Of a stretch of DNA of 64,000 nt, positions 1 to 10,674 are shown piece after piece (position 1 is the first letter of the stretch; every line of letters begins with the position of its first letter). The notes under the pieces are model-generated. The model was not told the origin of the DNA and made no database searches. It was given only the letters and a program-made list of their open reading frames with translations. Origin of the DNA: Sphingomonadaceae bacterium (GTDB lineage: Bacteria > Pseudomonadota > Alphaproteobacteria > Sphingomonadales > Sphingomonadaceae); NCBI GenBank assembly GCA_947451145.1, contig CANFXW010000005.1, positions 1-64,000 on the forward strand, written 5' to 3'. The translations under genes and the position numbers were made by a program.

Positions 1-2233
<2,233 letters not shown>

Positions 2234-2380
2234 TGCTGCGTGATCTCCTGAATGTGGAGGCCCCGGGGGATCATGCCGCTTCGCAGCTGCAGCAGGGCCT
2301 TGTGTCGGCGTGGCCGATGCGCGGGAATCCCCTTCACGTCAAGGGGTGGTTAGGTTCAAAATCGCCTAAAAGCGCCGATC

Positions 2381-3268
2381 TTATGGCTCGACTGGCGGCA
2401 TCGGCTTGCCGCCGCGCGTGCCGATCCAGCATCCGGCAACGATCAGCGCGACACCGAAAAGCGTAACCGGGGTCAGGATCTCGTCAAACCATAGCCAGCC
2501 CATCAGTGCCGCCCAGATGAAAGCGCTGTATTCGATAGGCACCAGCACCTGCGCCTCGGCCCGGGCATAGGCCCATGACAGCAACATCAACGAGCAGGTC
2601 GCGAGTACGGCGGCCATGCCAATATCTCCCCACTCTCCGCCCTGTGGCAGGGCCCACAGCCAGGGCGCAAATGGCATCAGGGCAAGCGCGGCAAACAGGT
2701 TCTGGAACGTTACGACTTCCAGCGGACCGGCGAGTTGCGCCTGCTGGCGCTGCAGCACAAGGTTCCAGGCATAGGCGACTGCCGAAACAAGAATGGCCAC
2801 GATCCCGCGCGCCGCCTCTCCCTGCATTTCGGCACCGCCGATGCGCTCGGCAGCGATGGCGGCTACCCCGACAAAGCCCAATATGGCTGCGATGATCGCC
2901 GCCTTGCGGATCTTCTCGCCGAGCAGAACAGCGGCAAGATAGAGCGCGATCAGAGGCGCGATGAAGCTCAGCGCCATGCCCTGCGCCATTGGCGTGCGCG
3001 CCAGCCCATAGAAAAAAGTTGGCGCCATCACCGCCGAGACCGCACCTCGCAAGGCGTGAACCCGCAGGATCGCGAGAGGCGGCACTTGTCCTCCGCGCAA
3101 GCGCCAGATTGTCGCCATGATCGTCCCGGCCAGAACGGTGCGCACCAACATGGCGGAATAGGCCCCGCCCGCGATCGCCGCCCGCTTCATCAGCGCGTCC
3201 ATCACTGAAAACAGCGCGATGGCGAACAGGGTTGCCGCCAGTGGCATGGCCGTGTGGTTGCGGTGCAT
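2381..3268 (-). CDS. DMT-superfamily (EamA) inner-membrane permease
   Basis: A 295-residue protein of alternating hydrophobic helices (about ten), with two related halves as in the drug/metabolite transporter superfamily. The first helix carries AIALFSVMDALMKRA, typical of EamA repeats, and the last helices carry EYSAFIWAALMGWLWFDE followed by PVTLFGVALIVAGC, the usual end of the second EamA repeat. The substrate cannot be read from sequence. It lies between acnA (same strand) and the divergently oriented L,D-transpeptidase gene. The start is the ATG giving MHRNHTAM; no strong ribosome-binding site is seen. Confidence 0.9.
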   Translation of the reverse strand: MHRNHTAMPLAATLFAIALFSVMDALMKRAAIAGGAYSAMLVRTVLAGTIMATIWRLRGGQVPPLAILRVHALRGAVSAVMAPTFFYGLARTPMAQGMALSFIAPLIALYLAAVLLGEKIRKAAIIAAILGFVGVAAIAAERIGGAEMQGEAARGIVAILVSAVAYAWNLVLQRQQAQLAGPLEVVTFQNLFAALALMPFAPWLWALPQGGEWGDIGMAAVLATCSLMLLSWAYARAEAQVLVPIEYSAFIWAALMGWLWFDEILTPVTLFGVALIVAGCWIGTRGGKPMPPVEP

Positions 3269-3409
3269 CTGTTTTCTCTAGTGCCATGATGAAAAGAGGT
3301 CACGCGGGGCCAGCAATTCATCCCCGTGAAAGCTGCAATGGTTGAAGGCGCGCCTTGAAACGGGCAATAGGGCGCGTGGTCGTGCAGCACCCTGCCGCGC
3401 GAACCGGAC

Positions 3410-4837
3410 ATGAATTCAGGAACTCGCAGCATGGTTGGCAAGGCATTTTGGTTGATGGGCTCTGTGGCGGCGCTTGCTCTGGCAGCCCCCGGAGCGCAGG
3501 CCGCACCGGTCGCGGCGCCGGCCCCGGTTGCTGCCAAGCCTGTCGTAACTCCGGCTCCCGTTGCGACCGCGCAGGCAACACCGGCACCAGTACCGAGCGC
3601 AACGCCTGCCGTTGTGGTTACTCCCGCTCCGCCGCCCATTCCGCTCGATACACCGCTACCGGTTCCGGTGCAGCACTGGCCAATCGGTGATGCGCAGGCG
3701 CTGCTGCAGGTGATCCGAGGGATCGGCAACGAAGGTCTGATTCCTGCCGATTACAAGCCGGACGAGCTCGAAAAGGCGCTGATGGGCGGCGAAGGAGTCG
3801 CTCTCGACACAGCCGCCAGCACCAGCTTTGCCTGGTTGACTGAAGACATGCGCGATGGCCGCACGCCGATGAAGGCACGGCTGCAGTGGTTTGCCTTCGA
3901 CAAGGATCGCGACGTCAATCCGACCGATCAGGTCATGGCTCGCGCGCTGGCAAGCCATGACATTGCCGGCACCCTGATTGCGCTCGACCCGACCTATCCC
4001 GACTATGAAGTTCTGCGCCAAACGCTCGCCGATACGCCGGAAAAGGACGTGAAGACCCGCGCCCAGATCCGCGCCAACATGGATCGCTGGCGCTGGTTCA
4101 GCCGCGATCTCGGCGAATTCTACCTGATGACCAACGTGCCCGAGTTCCAGCTGCGTCTGGTTCGCAAGGACAAGATTCTCGAAACATTCCGCACCATCGT
4201 CGGCAAGCCCGGCAAGACAGCCACCCCGCAGCTGGCCGAACTGGTGCAGGGCGTGATCTTCAACCCGACCTGGACCGTGCCGCAGTCTATCGTCGTGGGT
4301 GAAGGGCTTGGCAAGAAATACGGCTCGGTCGCAGCGGCCAAGGCGGCGGGCTATGCCATGACCAAGTCTGCCGACGGCACAGTGACCATGGTCCAGCAAC
4401 CGGGGCCAACCAATTCGCTGGGTCTCGTCAAGCTCGACATGCCCAATCCGCACGCGATCTTCCTGCATGACACGCCTAGCCGGGGCCTGTTCAACCAGAC
4501 CTTCCGCGCGCTCAGCCATGGCTGCGTGCGGACCGAGGGGATCAGGAAGCTTGGCATTGCCCTGTCGATTATCGGCGGCGGCAAAACGGCAGAAGAGGCT
4601 GGCGCAATCAGCGATTCGCGCAAGTACACCCGTGTCGTGATGAATAAACGGCAGATGCCGGTCTACATCGGCTACTTCACCATGGCGCAGGCGATCGACG
4701 GCACGATCAAGCCTTTCGCCGACATCTATGGTCGCGATGCCGCAGTAGTCGCCAGCTTCAACGCCCCGCGCGTGACCAAAACCTATCAGCGGATGATTGA
4801 CGAGAAGGTTGAGGCGATCGCCGATCCGGGGGTTTGA
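3410..4837 (+). CDS. Secreted L,D-transpeptidase (YcbB/LdtD-like, YkuD domain)
   Basis: Peptidoglycan cross-linking enzyme forming 3-3 links or attaching proteins. Residues 8-32 form a signal peptide ending GAQA-AP, followed by an Ala/Pro/Val-rich linker to about residue 85, a helical scaffold region, and a YkuD catalytic domain (about residues 230-390). The active-site motif is SHGCVRTEG, with Cys as nucleophile and His two residues before it. At 475 residues it is long, as in the YcbB class. The start is ATG 3410, or the in-frame ATG 3431 (MVGKAFWLMG), which gives a tidier signal peptide. It converges on the next gene with 3 bases between the stops. Confidence 0.92.
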   Translation: MNSGTRSMVGKAFWLMGSVAALALAAPGAQAAPVAAPAPVAAKPVVTPAPVATAQATPAPVPSATPAVVVTPAPPPIPLDTPLPVPVQHWPIGDAQALLQVIRGIGNEGLIPADYKPDELEKALMGGEGVALDTAASTSFAWLTEDMRDGRTPMKARLQWFAFDKDRDVNPTDQVMARALASHDIAGTLIALDPTYPDYEVLRQTLADTPEKDVKTRAQIRANMDRWRWFSRDLGEFYLMTNVPEFQLRLVRKDKILETFRTIVGKPGKTATPQLAELVQGVIFNPTWTVPQSIVVGEGLGKKYGSVAAAKAAGYAMTKSADGTVTMVQQPGPTNSLGLVKLDMPNPHAIFLHDTPSRGLFNQTFRALSHGCVRTEGIRKLGIALSIIGGGKTAEEAGAISDSRKYTRVVMNKRQMPVYIGYFTMAQAIDGTIKPFADIYGRDAAVVASFNAPRVTKTYQRMIDEKVEAIADPGV

Positions 4838-4840
4838 GGC

Positions 4841-5575
4841 TCAAGCCTCGCCAATCCTGTCCGCATAGAGCAGGCGGCCGCCTGAAAGGTTCCACAGTGC
4901 TTCATTGAACTGGTCCGGCGCCATGGCGAAACAGCCCTCGCTGCGGCCAAGCTTGCCGTATTTCTCGATCCAGTTTGGCGAGGCATACGGGGCCGGGTGC
5001 ATGACGATGGCGCGTTCCAGCGCGGTGCTGTTGTCCTGATCCAGACCGACGAGGCGGATCGAGGTGCCGTATTTGCCGTGATACCATTCGGCAGTGAGAT
5101 AGGCGCCACGCGAGGTAGCCTCGCTGCCGGGCTGGTTGGAAAAGGTCTTCAGCCAGCCGTCATGTTCGGGATCGGAACCGCGACCGTGCGCCACGTAGAA
5201 CGAGCGGACTGTGCCGTTTTCCAGATTGGCAAAGTGCAGGCGCGGCAAGGATGACGGCCGGGCGAAATCGGCGACGCCAACGATGTCGCTGCGCCATACG
5301 GTTGAGCCGGCCCGCTCAATCTGGCGCTTTGCCAGTTTCAAAACCTTGCGGTCATAGGCGGGATCAGGGGCGACTACCGTCGGCAGGATCGGGGCGGCCG
5401 GGGGGGCCTCAAAGGGAACGGCACCCTCAGGGGTTCGGCCAAAGGCCTTGTCAAAGTCTGATGCTAGCGGATCCTGCTGAACGGAGCGGGCAAGTGCACG
5501 CGCCGGCAGGGCCAGTGCAACGCCCAGCGCCAGACCTCCGCTGAGGATGCCGCGTCTGTTCATGGCAGAATTCAT
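4841..5575 (-). CDS. Exported murein L,D-transpeptidase catalytic-domain protein (YkuD_2 type)
   Basis: A 244-residue exported protein. The N-terminus MNSAMNRRGILSGGLALGVA has a twin-arginine-like NRRG motif and a hydrophobic stretch ending ARALA, so Tat export is possible. The C-terminal half has the YkuD_2 signature: YVAHGRGSDPEHDG, a conserved His in IVMHPAPYA, and the nucleophile region GRSEGCFAM. It probably cuts or cross-links peptidoglycan in the periplasm. I place the start at ATG 5575; ATG 5563 (MNRRG) is an alternative. Together with its convergent neighbour it makes a tail-to-tail pair of cell-wall genes from two different YkuD subfamilies. Confidence 0.88.
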   Translation of the reverse strand: MNSAMNRRGILSGGLALGVALALPARALARSVQQDPLASDFDKAFGRTPEGAVPFEAPPAAPILPTVVAPDPAYDRKVLKLAKRQIERAGSTVWRSDIVGVADFARPSSLPRLHFANLENGTVRSFYVAHGRGSDPEHDGWLKTFSNQPGSEATSRGAYLTAEWYHGKYGTSIRLVGLDQDNSTALERAIVMHPAPYASPNWIEKYGKLGRSEGCFAMAPDQFNEALWNLSGGRLLYADRIGEA

Positions 5576-5668
5576 ACAGGCTGAGAGGTAATGTCGTGCG
5601 CGACGATTCGCCAATCAATAGCGGTGAATGCACGCGAAACTGCGATGAGGCGCAGGACTTGGCCCGTT

Positions 5669-6148
5669 TCAGCTCCCGGCGAGGGCTTTCAGTGCATCGC
5701 CATCGAGACGCATGCCCGTCCACTCGTCCAAGGGCCGAGCACCCAGTTTGCGGTAGAAGCCGATCGCCGGTTCGTTCCAGTCGAGCACCGACCATTCGAA
5801 CCGCGCGCAGCCACGCTCAACGGCGATAGTGGCAAGGTGCGATAACAGGCCCTTGCCTAGACCGGTCCCGCGGGCCTCTGGCCGCACGAACAGGTCTTCA
5901 AGATAGATCCCGGGGCGTCCCTCGAAGGTCGAGAAATTGTGGAAGAACAGGGCGAATCCCTGCGCGATTCCATCCTGTTCGCCGATCACCACTTCGGCCA
6001 TCGGGTGCATGCCAAACAGATAGGCCTCAAGCATGTCTTCGGTGAAACGGACTTCCTGGGCGAGCTTTTCATAGTCCGCCAGTTCGCGGATCAATGCGGC
6101 GATAAGGGGGACATCGGCGGGAACGGCAGGGCGGATGTTGATTGTCAT
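5669..6148 (-). CDS. GNAT N-acetyltransferase, diamine acetyltransferase-like
   Basis: A 159-residue single-domain GNAT. The acetyl-CoA pyrophosphate loop is visible as RPEARGTGLGKGL, preceded by the beta strand GIYLEDLFV, and the C-terminal part WSVLDWNEPAIGFYRKLGA matches the SSAT/thialysine acetyltransferase branch. Likely a cytoplasmic amine acetyltransferase; the substrate is not determined by sequence. It starts at ATG 6148 (MTINIRPAVPADV). It is followed on the same strand by the exported L,D-transpeptidase gene after about 90 bases, so co-transcription is not obvious. Confidence 0.9.
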   Translation of the reverse strand: MTINIRPAVPADVPLIAALIRELADYEKLAQEVRFTEDMLEAYLFGMHPMAEVVIGEQDGIAQGFALFFHNFSTFEGRPGIYLEDLFVRPEARGTGLGKGLLSHLATIAVERGCARFEWSVLDWNEPAIGFYRKLGARPLDEWTGMRLDGDALKALAGS

Positions 6149-6191
6149 GGATCAGCGGTTAGCCGCAAACGCAAAGGGCACGCAAGCCGCT

Positions 6192-6728
6192 CTATTCAGC
6201 CTTGCCGAGAACCATCGAATCGCCATCCACCGAAACGCCACCCAGCTTGGAAATCAGCGTCTGGCCGAGCAGGTTGGTGTCCAGACCCTCAACCACCACG
6301 ACATCAACATTGCGGAAGCTCCGCCCGGCGACTTCGAGTTCCTGCACCGTATACTTGGCACCTCTTCCTTCACCCGATGCGGTCTGGACAATCGGCTGGA
6401 AGCTTGACGGATCAACCGGAACCCCGGAACTCTGCGCAGTGGCGACGGTCAGCACAACGATATCGGCGCCGGTATCCACCAGAAAGCGGGCATCGTTTCC
6501 GTTGACCTTGGCATCAAGGCTGAACCGCCCGGAACTGTCACGGTGGATCACAGTCGGGTCAGGGTTGGCTTCAGGATCGGCCGCGAAATGGCCCTTCCCG
6601 CTAGACTTTACCTGTTCTTTTTCAGGGACATGCTGGCCCGGAATGGCAAGCCGCCCGGCAATCATGGCGAGCAGACCCATGAATAGCACGGCCGCGAAGG
6701 CAATGGAGGTCAGGCGATTCATGACCAC
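6192..6728 (-). CDS. Membrane-anchored retropepsin-like aspartic protease (clan AA)
   Basis: A 178-residue protein with one N-terminal transmembrane segment (residues 8-27) and a retropepsin-fold domain. The catalytic triplet lies in FLVDTGADIVVL (DTG-A), about residue 87, and the C-terminal part has LLGQTLISKLGG, the usual end of the TIGR02281 family common in alphaproteobacteria. It probably acts as a homodimer in the periplasm; natural substrates are not known to me. It lies on the same strand as ispG, about 36 bases downstream of it, and may be co-transcribed. Confidence 0.9.
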   Translation of the reverse strand: MVMNRLTSIAFAAVLFMGLLAMIAGRLAIPGQHVPEKEQVKSSGKGHFAADPEANPDPTVIHRDSSGRFSLDAKVNGNDARFLVDTGADIVVLTVATAQSSGVPVDPSSFQPIVQTASGEGRGAKYTVQELEVAGRSFRNVDVVVVEGLDTNLLGQTLISKLGGVSVDGDSMVLGKAE

Positions 6729-6763
6729 AGGGCTAACGCGAATGTATTAGCAATTCGCGAATA

Positions 6764-7873
6764 TCAGGCTGCTTGCTGGGCTTCCAGTTCCGCCGCCTTT
6801 GCCTCAACGAGCGCTACCACGTGATCGAGCATGGCTTCGCTCGAGATATGGTGATCGGTCACGCCCGAGAGATAGACCATGTGCTTTCCATTGCCGCCGC
6901 CGGTGATGCCGATGTCGGTCTCGCGCGCTTCGCCGGGGCCGTTGACCACGCAGCCAAGCACCGAGAGGCTCATCGGGGTTTTGATGTGGCTGAGCCGGGC
7001 TTCGAGCGCCTCGACCGTGCGGATCACGTCAAAGCCCTGGCGTGCACAGCTAGGGCAAGAGACAACCCGCACACCGCGGGTTCTGAGGCCGAGAGATTTC
7101 AGGATCTCGAACCCGACGCGCACTTCTTCTTCAGGCTCGGCCGAGAGCGACACGCGGATGGTGTCGCCTACGCCGGCCCACAGCAGGTTGCCGATGCCGA
7201 TCGCGCTCTTCACCGTGCCGCCGATCAGCCCGCCCGCCTCGGTAATGCCCAGATGCAACGGGCAATCGACGGCATCGGCGAGTTGCATGTAGGCGGCGAC
7301 CGCAAGGAACACGTCAGAGGCCTTCACCGCCACTTTGTATTCGTGGAAATCGTGATCCTGCAGCAGCTTGATGTGATCGAGCGCCGACTCGACCAGCGCC
7401 TCTGGGCAGGGCTCGCCGTATTTTTCGAGCAGGTCTTTCTCAAGGCTCCCGGCGTTCACCCCGATGCGGATGGCGCAGCCATTGGCCTTGGCGGCGCGCA
7501 CTACTTCGGCGACGCGCTCGGAAGAGCCGATATTGCCGGGGTTTATCCGCAGGCAGGCCGCGCCTGCATCAGCGGCCTCTAGTGCGCGTTTGTAATGGAA
7601 ATGGATGTCGGCAATCAGCGGTACCCGCGCCGCTTTTGCGATCTGGCGAAAGGCCTTGGTGCTGGCTTCATCAGGGCAGGAGACGCGGATCAGGTCTGCC
7701 CCGGCATCTTCGCAGCGGCGGATCTGGTCGATCGTCGCACCTGCATCAGAGGTGAGCGTGTTGGTCATGGTCTGCACCGTGATCGGCGCATCGCCGCCGA
7801 CAGGAACAGAACCAACCATGATCTGGCGACTTTGGCGGCGCGCTATGTCGCGCCAGGGGCGGATTGAGGACAT
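6764..7873 (-). CDS. ispG: 4-hydroxy-3-methylbut-2-en-1-yl diphosphate synthase
   Basis: Sixth step of the MEP isoprenoid pathway, converting MEcPP to HMBPP with a [4Fe-4S] cluster. The protein is about 369 residues, the short bacterial form. The TIM-barrel N-terminus has [20 protein letters not shown], and the C-terminal cluster ligands are [10 protein letters not shown] and [12 protein letters not shown] choose ATG 7873 ([15 protein letters not shown]); the frame stays open about 40 codons upstream, but that stretch does not resemble IspG. There is no strong ribosome-binding site, only a run of C before the ATG on the coding strand. Confidence 0.95.
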   Translation of the reverse strand: MSSIRPWRDIARRQSRQIMVGSVPVGGDAPITVQTMTNTLTSDAGATIDQIRRCEDAGADLIRVSCPDEASTKAFRQIAKAARVPLIADIHFHYKRALEAADAGAACLRINPGNIGSSERVAEVVRAAKANGCAIRIGVNAGSLEKDLLEKYGEPCPEALVESALDHIKLLQDHDFHEYKVAVKASDVFLAVAAYMQLADAVDCPLHLGITEAGGLIGGTVKSAIGIGNLLWAGVGDTIRVSLSAEPEEEVRVGFEILKSLGLRTRGVRVVSCPSCARQGFDVIRTVEALEARLSHIKTPMSLSVLGCVVNGPGEARETDIGITGGGNGKHMVYLSGVTDHHISSEAMLDHVVALVEAKAAELEAQQAA

Positions 7874-7913
7874 GGGGGGGATATAGGCGATCAGTGTGAA
7901 ACAAGAAAGACGG

Positions 7914-8066
7914 GGTTCACGCAGAGGCGCAGAGACCTTGTGATTGCTGCAGAGCCGCTTTCCAAATGCACCTGCCGTCTGGCGCACCGGCACGATGGAT
8001 TTCCCGCTTCGCGGTAAGATAGCTTCCTCCGCGCCTCCCTTTCTTCTCTGCGCCTCTGCGTGAACC
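7914..8066. repeat. Intergenic element bounded by 22-bp perfect inverted repeats
   Basis: Two perfect 22-base inverted arms lie at 7914-7935 and 8045-8066; the core of the arm is TTCACGCAGAGGCGCAGAG. The roughly 109 bases between them contain no coding frame I can support. It fills the gap between ispG and the GNAT gene. The layout (terminal inverted repeats, non-coding centre, ~150 bp) is that of a miniature inverted-repeat or REP-type element. Similar CGCAGAGGCGCAGAG strings occur as dispersed repeats in bacterial genomes, to my recollection. Confidence 0.7.
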
Positions 8067-8071
8067 TGTTT

Positions 8072-8593
8072 CTAAAGCAATTTCGCGAACAGAAATTCTT
8101 CGTCCAGTTGTTCCCCGACGCGGAAGGTAATGTCCGCCACCTTTTCAAAGCCGTAACGCGCATAGAACCGCTGCGCGCCATCGTTGCCGCTCCATACCGA
8201 CAGCTGCACTTCATCCGTTCCCCGCGCGGCGAATTCGTCCATCGCCCAGTCCATCAGTGCCCGGCCAATGCCGCCCCCCGTCGCGCCGGGTGCGGTATAG
8301 AGTTGCTTGAGTTCCAGCACATTTTGGCCCCGGGCGTGCTCGGGAAAGCCGCAGGTAAGGCCCAGCTTGCAATAGCCCACCAACGCCCCATCACGCTCGG
8401 CGAGCCGGTAGAGCCGTCCCGGATTGGCCAACTCCGCAGCCAGCGCAGCGGGCGAATGGGCCTCCTCCAGAAAGGTCGCGAGGTCATTTGGCGTGTACAT
8501 ATGGCCGAATTTTTCGATGAAGCTGTCGATGCCGAGCTTCGAAAGGGCCGGAATGTCGGCTTCATTCGCCGGACGCAGGATCAGTTCGCTCAT
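8072..8593 (-). CDS. GNAT N-acetyltransferase
   Basis: A 173-residue GNAT domain protein: an N-terminal beta-alpha unit (LILRPANEADIPALSKLG), an acetyl-CoA loop GATGGGIGRALMDWA, and a final strand with GNDGAQRFYARYGFEKVAD. The start is ATG 8593, whose ATG overlaps the TGA of the upstream GNAT gene (ATGA), showing translational coupling; a longer frame adding six residues is therefore unlikely. The substrate is unknown. With 8590-9057 it forms a two-gene GNAT operon. Confidence 0.9.
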   Translation of the reverse strand: MSELILRPANEADIPALSKLGIDSFIEKFGHMYTPNDLATFLEEAHSPAALAAELANPGRLYRLAERDGALVGYCKLGLTCGFPEHARGQNVLELKQLYTAPGATGGGIGRALMDWAMDEFAARGTDEVQLSVWSGNDGAQRFYARYGFEKVADITFRVGEQLDEEFLFAKLL

Positions 8594-9057
8594 AGTTCTT
8601 TCGTCATGCACATGGAAAAGTCATCCGAAACGTAGTCGCCAAACGGCGGGCATTCGGCAAAGCCGTGGCTTTCATAGAGCCGACGCGCGGGAATGAAAGG
8701 TTCGGGGCGGCCCGTCTCCAGACTGATCCGGGTGTAACCACGCTGCTTCGCCTGATCGAGCAGGTGCAGCAGCACCGCCTTGCCGACCCCCTTGCCTCGA
8801 TAATCCGGATGGGCGCGCATCGATTTGATTTCGCCGTGTTGCACGCCGATCTCTTTCAGTGCGCCGCATCCGGCCAGATTGCTGCCGTCCCACGCCGACC
8901 AGAAAGTAACGTCAGCCTGTCGCAGTCGTTCAACCGGCATCACATGGCATGATTCCGGCGGCGACCAGGAGTGCATTTCACCCAAGTGCAGACGCAGAAG
9001 AGCGCAGATTTCCGCACCGGTGAGGTCATCCTCGATCATGGTTAGTTCGCTGATCAT
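8590..9057 (-). CDS. GNAT N-acetyltransferase
   Basis: A 155-residue GNAT protein. The acetyl-CoA motif A is HPDYRGKGVGKAVLLHLL, followed by RGYTRISLETGRPEPFIPARRLYESHGF, resembling the YhbS/PA4866-type branch of small-molecule acetyltransferases. I choose ATG 9057 (MISELTMIEDD) over the longer frame reaching 9129, because the extra residues have no GNAT character. It is coupled by an ATGA overlap to the next GNAT gene. The two proteins are not close copies of each other, so they probably have different substrates. Confidence 0.87.
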   Translation of the reverse strand: MISELTMIEDDLTGAEICALLRLHLGEMHSWSPPESCHVMPVERLRQADVTFWSAWDGSNLAGCGALKEIGVQHGEIKSMRAHPDYRGKGVGKAVLLHLLDQAKQRGYTRISLETGRPEPFIPARRLYESHGFAECPPFGDYVSDDFSMCMTKEL

Positions 9058-9264
9058 GGCTCGGATTGTGCAATTGTGAGAGGGGCTTTGCAAGCGCCGT
9101 TCGCCTGCGATTCTCGCCTCTTGACTCACTTGTCAGCAAGGCGCAGCACCTGCCCATGCTTGGGGCGGCATAATAAGGGTCGCCCGATCCCTGGGCTTGC
9201 GGTGGAAGTCTGGCCGAGATTGGCCGGACAGGGTCGCCCCGCACCTAGTTGGGAGAGAACTCTA

Positions 9265-9714
9265 ATGAAAATCATGCTTCGCGCGGCCTTGCTGGCTGCT
9301 CCGCTTTGCCTTGCCTTCGCGGCACCGGCCCATGCCGACGATTCCTATCCAGTGAAGCCGGGCGACTATGTCGAAATCGGCATGATCACCGTCGATGATG
9401 GCCACGATCTTGAATATATGAACTGGCTGGCCGGCCAATGGCGCAAACGGCAGGATTACGCCAAGGCGCAGGGCTGGATCACTGGCTACGAGATCATGAC
9501 CAATGAGTTCAAGCGCCCCGGTGAGCCTGACCTCTATCTGGTGACGCGCTATGCGACCTGGGCAAGTGATGCCGAAAGCGACAAGCGCGGTGATGCAATG
9601 CGCGCCTATATGGCGCAAACCGACGCGCAGATGCAGGCATCATCCGCCCAGCGCGCTACCTATCGCCACCAGATGGGTTCGATGCTGCTGCGCGCATGGA
9701 AGTGGAAGAACTGA
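9265..9714 (+). CDS. Exported protein of unknown function
   Basis: A 149-residue protein with a clean signal peptide (MKIMLRAALLAAPLCLAFAAPAHA, cut before DDSYP). The mature part is short, tryptophan-rich and charged (YMNWLAGQWRKRQDYAKAQG), with no motif I recognise; it may fold like a dimeric alpha-beta barrel. The start is ATG 9265, with GGGAGAG about 8 bases before it. The open frame extends upstream to 9076, but that part overlaps the divergent GNAT promoter region and looks non-coding. Confidence 0.8.
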   Translation: MKIMLRAALLAAPLCLAFAAPAHADDSYPVKPGDYVEIGMITVDDGHDLEYMNWLAGQWRKRQDYAKAQGWITGYEIMTNEFKRPGEPDLYLVTRYATWASDAESDKRGDAMRAYMAQTDAQMQASSAQRATYRHQMGSMLLRAWKWKN

Positions 9715-9726
9715 TCTAGCTAAAAC

Positions 9727-9763
9727 GGCAGGCGGTTGGCTGACCTTAGTTCAACCGCCTGCC
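9727..9763. terminator. Hairpin between convergent genes
   Basis: The 12-base arms GGCAGGCGGTTG (9727-9738) and CAACCGCCTGCC (9752-9763) are perfect complements around a 13-base loop. The right arm overlaps the last codons and stop of the RDD gene on the other strand. There is no long T run, but the position between two convergent stops suits a shared terminator. Confidence 0.55.
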
Positions 9764-10674
9764 CACTTATCCGCCTTGCGCACGCCAAGCCGCATCCCGC
9801 TTTCCAGCCGGGCACGCAGCTGGGTGTAATAGGCTTCCAGGAAAGCCCGCTCGTCGCCTGCACCGGGGTTCCAGCCGATCTTGCGGCAGATCGCTTCGTG
9901 GACAGCTACCATAGCCTCGAGCCGCCCCTCGCGCAGCACCCGCTCGAGCGTTTGCAGCTCGTATTCGCCATAGGCGGCCAGTTCATTCTCGCCAAAGCGA
10001 TAGGCCGTGCCCGTGGCGTGGCTGGCCCCGCCCTGCGCGGTGTGGCTGAGCGACATGGCCTCTTGCAACTTGGTCCTGGGTGCTTCGACCACCCATGTGC
10101 CGGCGATCAGATCGCCAGCGCGCAGGGAATCGCGGTTGAAGCAAGGGAACAGGGCAAAGATCAGGAACCAGACTGCTGCCGCTATTCCGGCCGCGCCGGT
10201 GTCGCCGCCCTTTGCCACCAACAGGAATGAGATCGGCAGGAACAGCTCGATATCGCGCAGCAGGTTGCGGGCGACCACCATTTCGGCGGTCAGCCGCCCG
10301 CCATCTCGTGAGGCGATGCGGATGCCGGTCATCCGTTTGCCGGGGGTCGCGCCGCGCGGGCCGAGCTCGAAGAACAGGAAATAGCCGTTGCGGAACAGGA
10401 ACATCGCGGCGAACCACACGATTGTCAGGAACTGCAATGCCTGACCGGCAGTGTCCTTGCGGCCTGCCAGATGATCAAGGTTATCGATGCCGCCAGCGAT
10501 GTAGACCAGGATCAGGGTGGTGGCCACTTCCAGCACGCCGATGATGACGAGATCGATCAGGAGCGCCGCCAGCCGCGCCCCCCGGTTCGCCACGACGAGG
10601 TTGAAACCGATGCCCTCGGGAGTCACCATCAGCCTTTGGCGGCGGGCGCCTGATCCGGCGGCCAAGGCGCTCAC
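9751..10674 (-). CDS. RDD-family membrane protein
   Basis: A 307-residue protein whose N-terminal two thirds is an RDD domain: the conserved Arg near GARLAALLIDLVIIG (RxxA..D pattern) opens helix 1, and GATPGKRMTGIRI is the conserved domain motif before helix 3. The C-terminal ~100 residues are hydrophilic. Its role is not known; this is the last gene of the six-gene MoxR/DUF58 operon. The start is a GTG at 10674 overlapping the TGA of the SpoIIM-like gene (GTGA), so the operon context fixes it. Confidence 0.88.
   Translation of the reverse strand: MSALAAGSGARRQRLMVTPEGIGFNLVVANRGARLAALLIDLVIIGVLEVATTLILVYIAGGIDNLDHLAGRKDTAGQALQFLTIVWFAAMFLFRNGYFLFFELGPRGATPGKRMTGIRIASRDGGRLTAEMVVARNLLRDIELFLPISFLLVAKGGDTGAAGIAAAVWFLIFALFPCFNRDSLRAGDLIAGTWVVEAPRTKLQEAMSLSHTAQGGASHATGTAYRFGENELAAYGEYELQTLERVLREGRLEAMVAVHEAICRKIGWNPGAGDERAFLEAYYTQLRARLESGMRLGVRKADKWAGG

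Noticed and set aside
7871..7993. Longer ispG start at 7993
   Set aside because: The extra 40 residues do not resemble any IspG N-terminus and overlap the inverted-repeat element.
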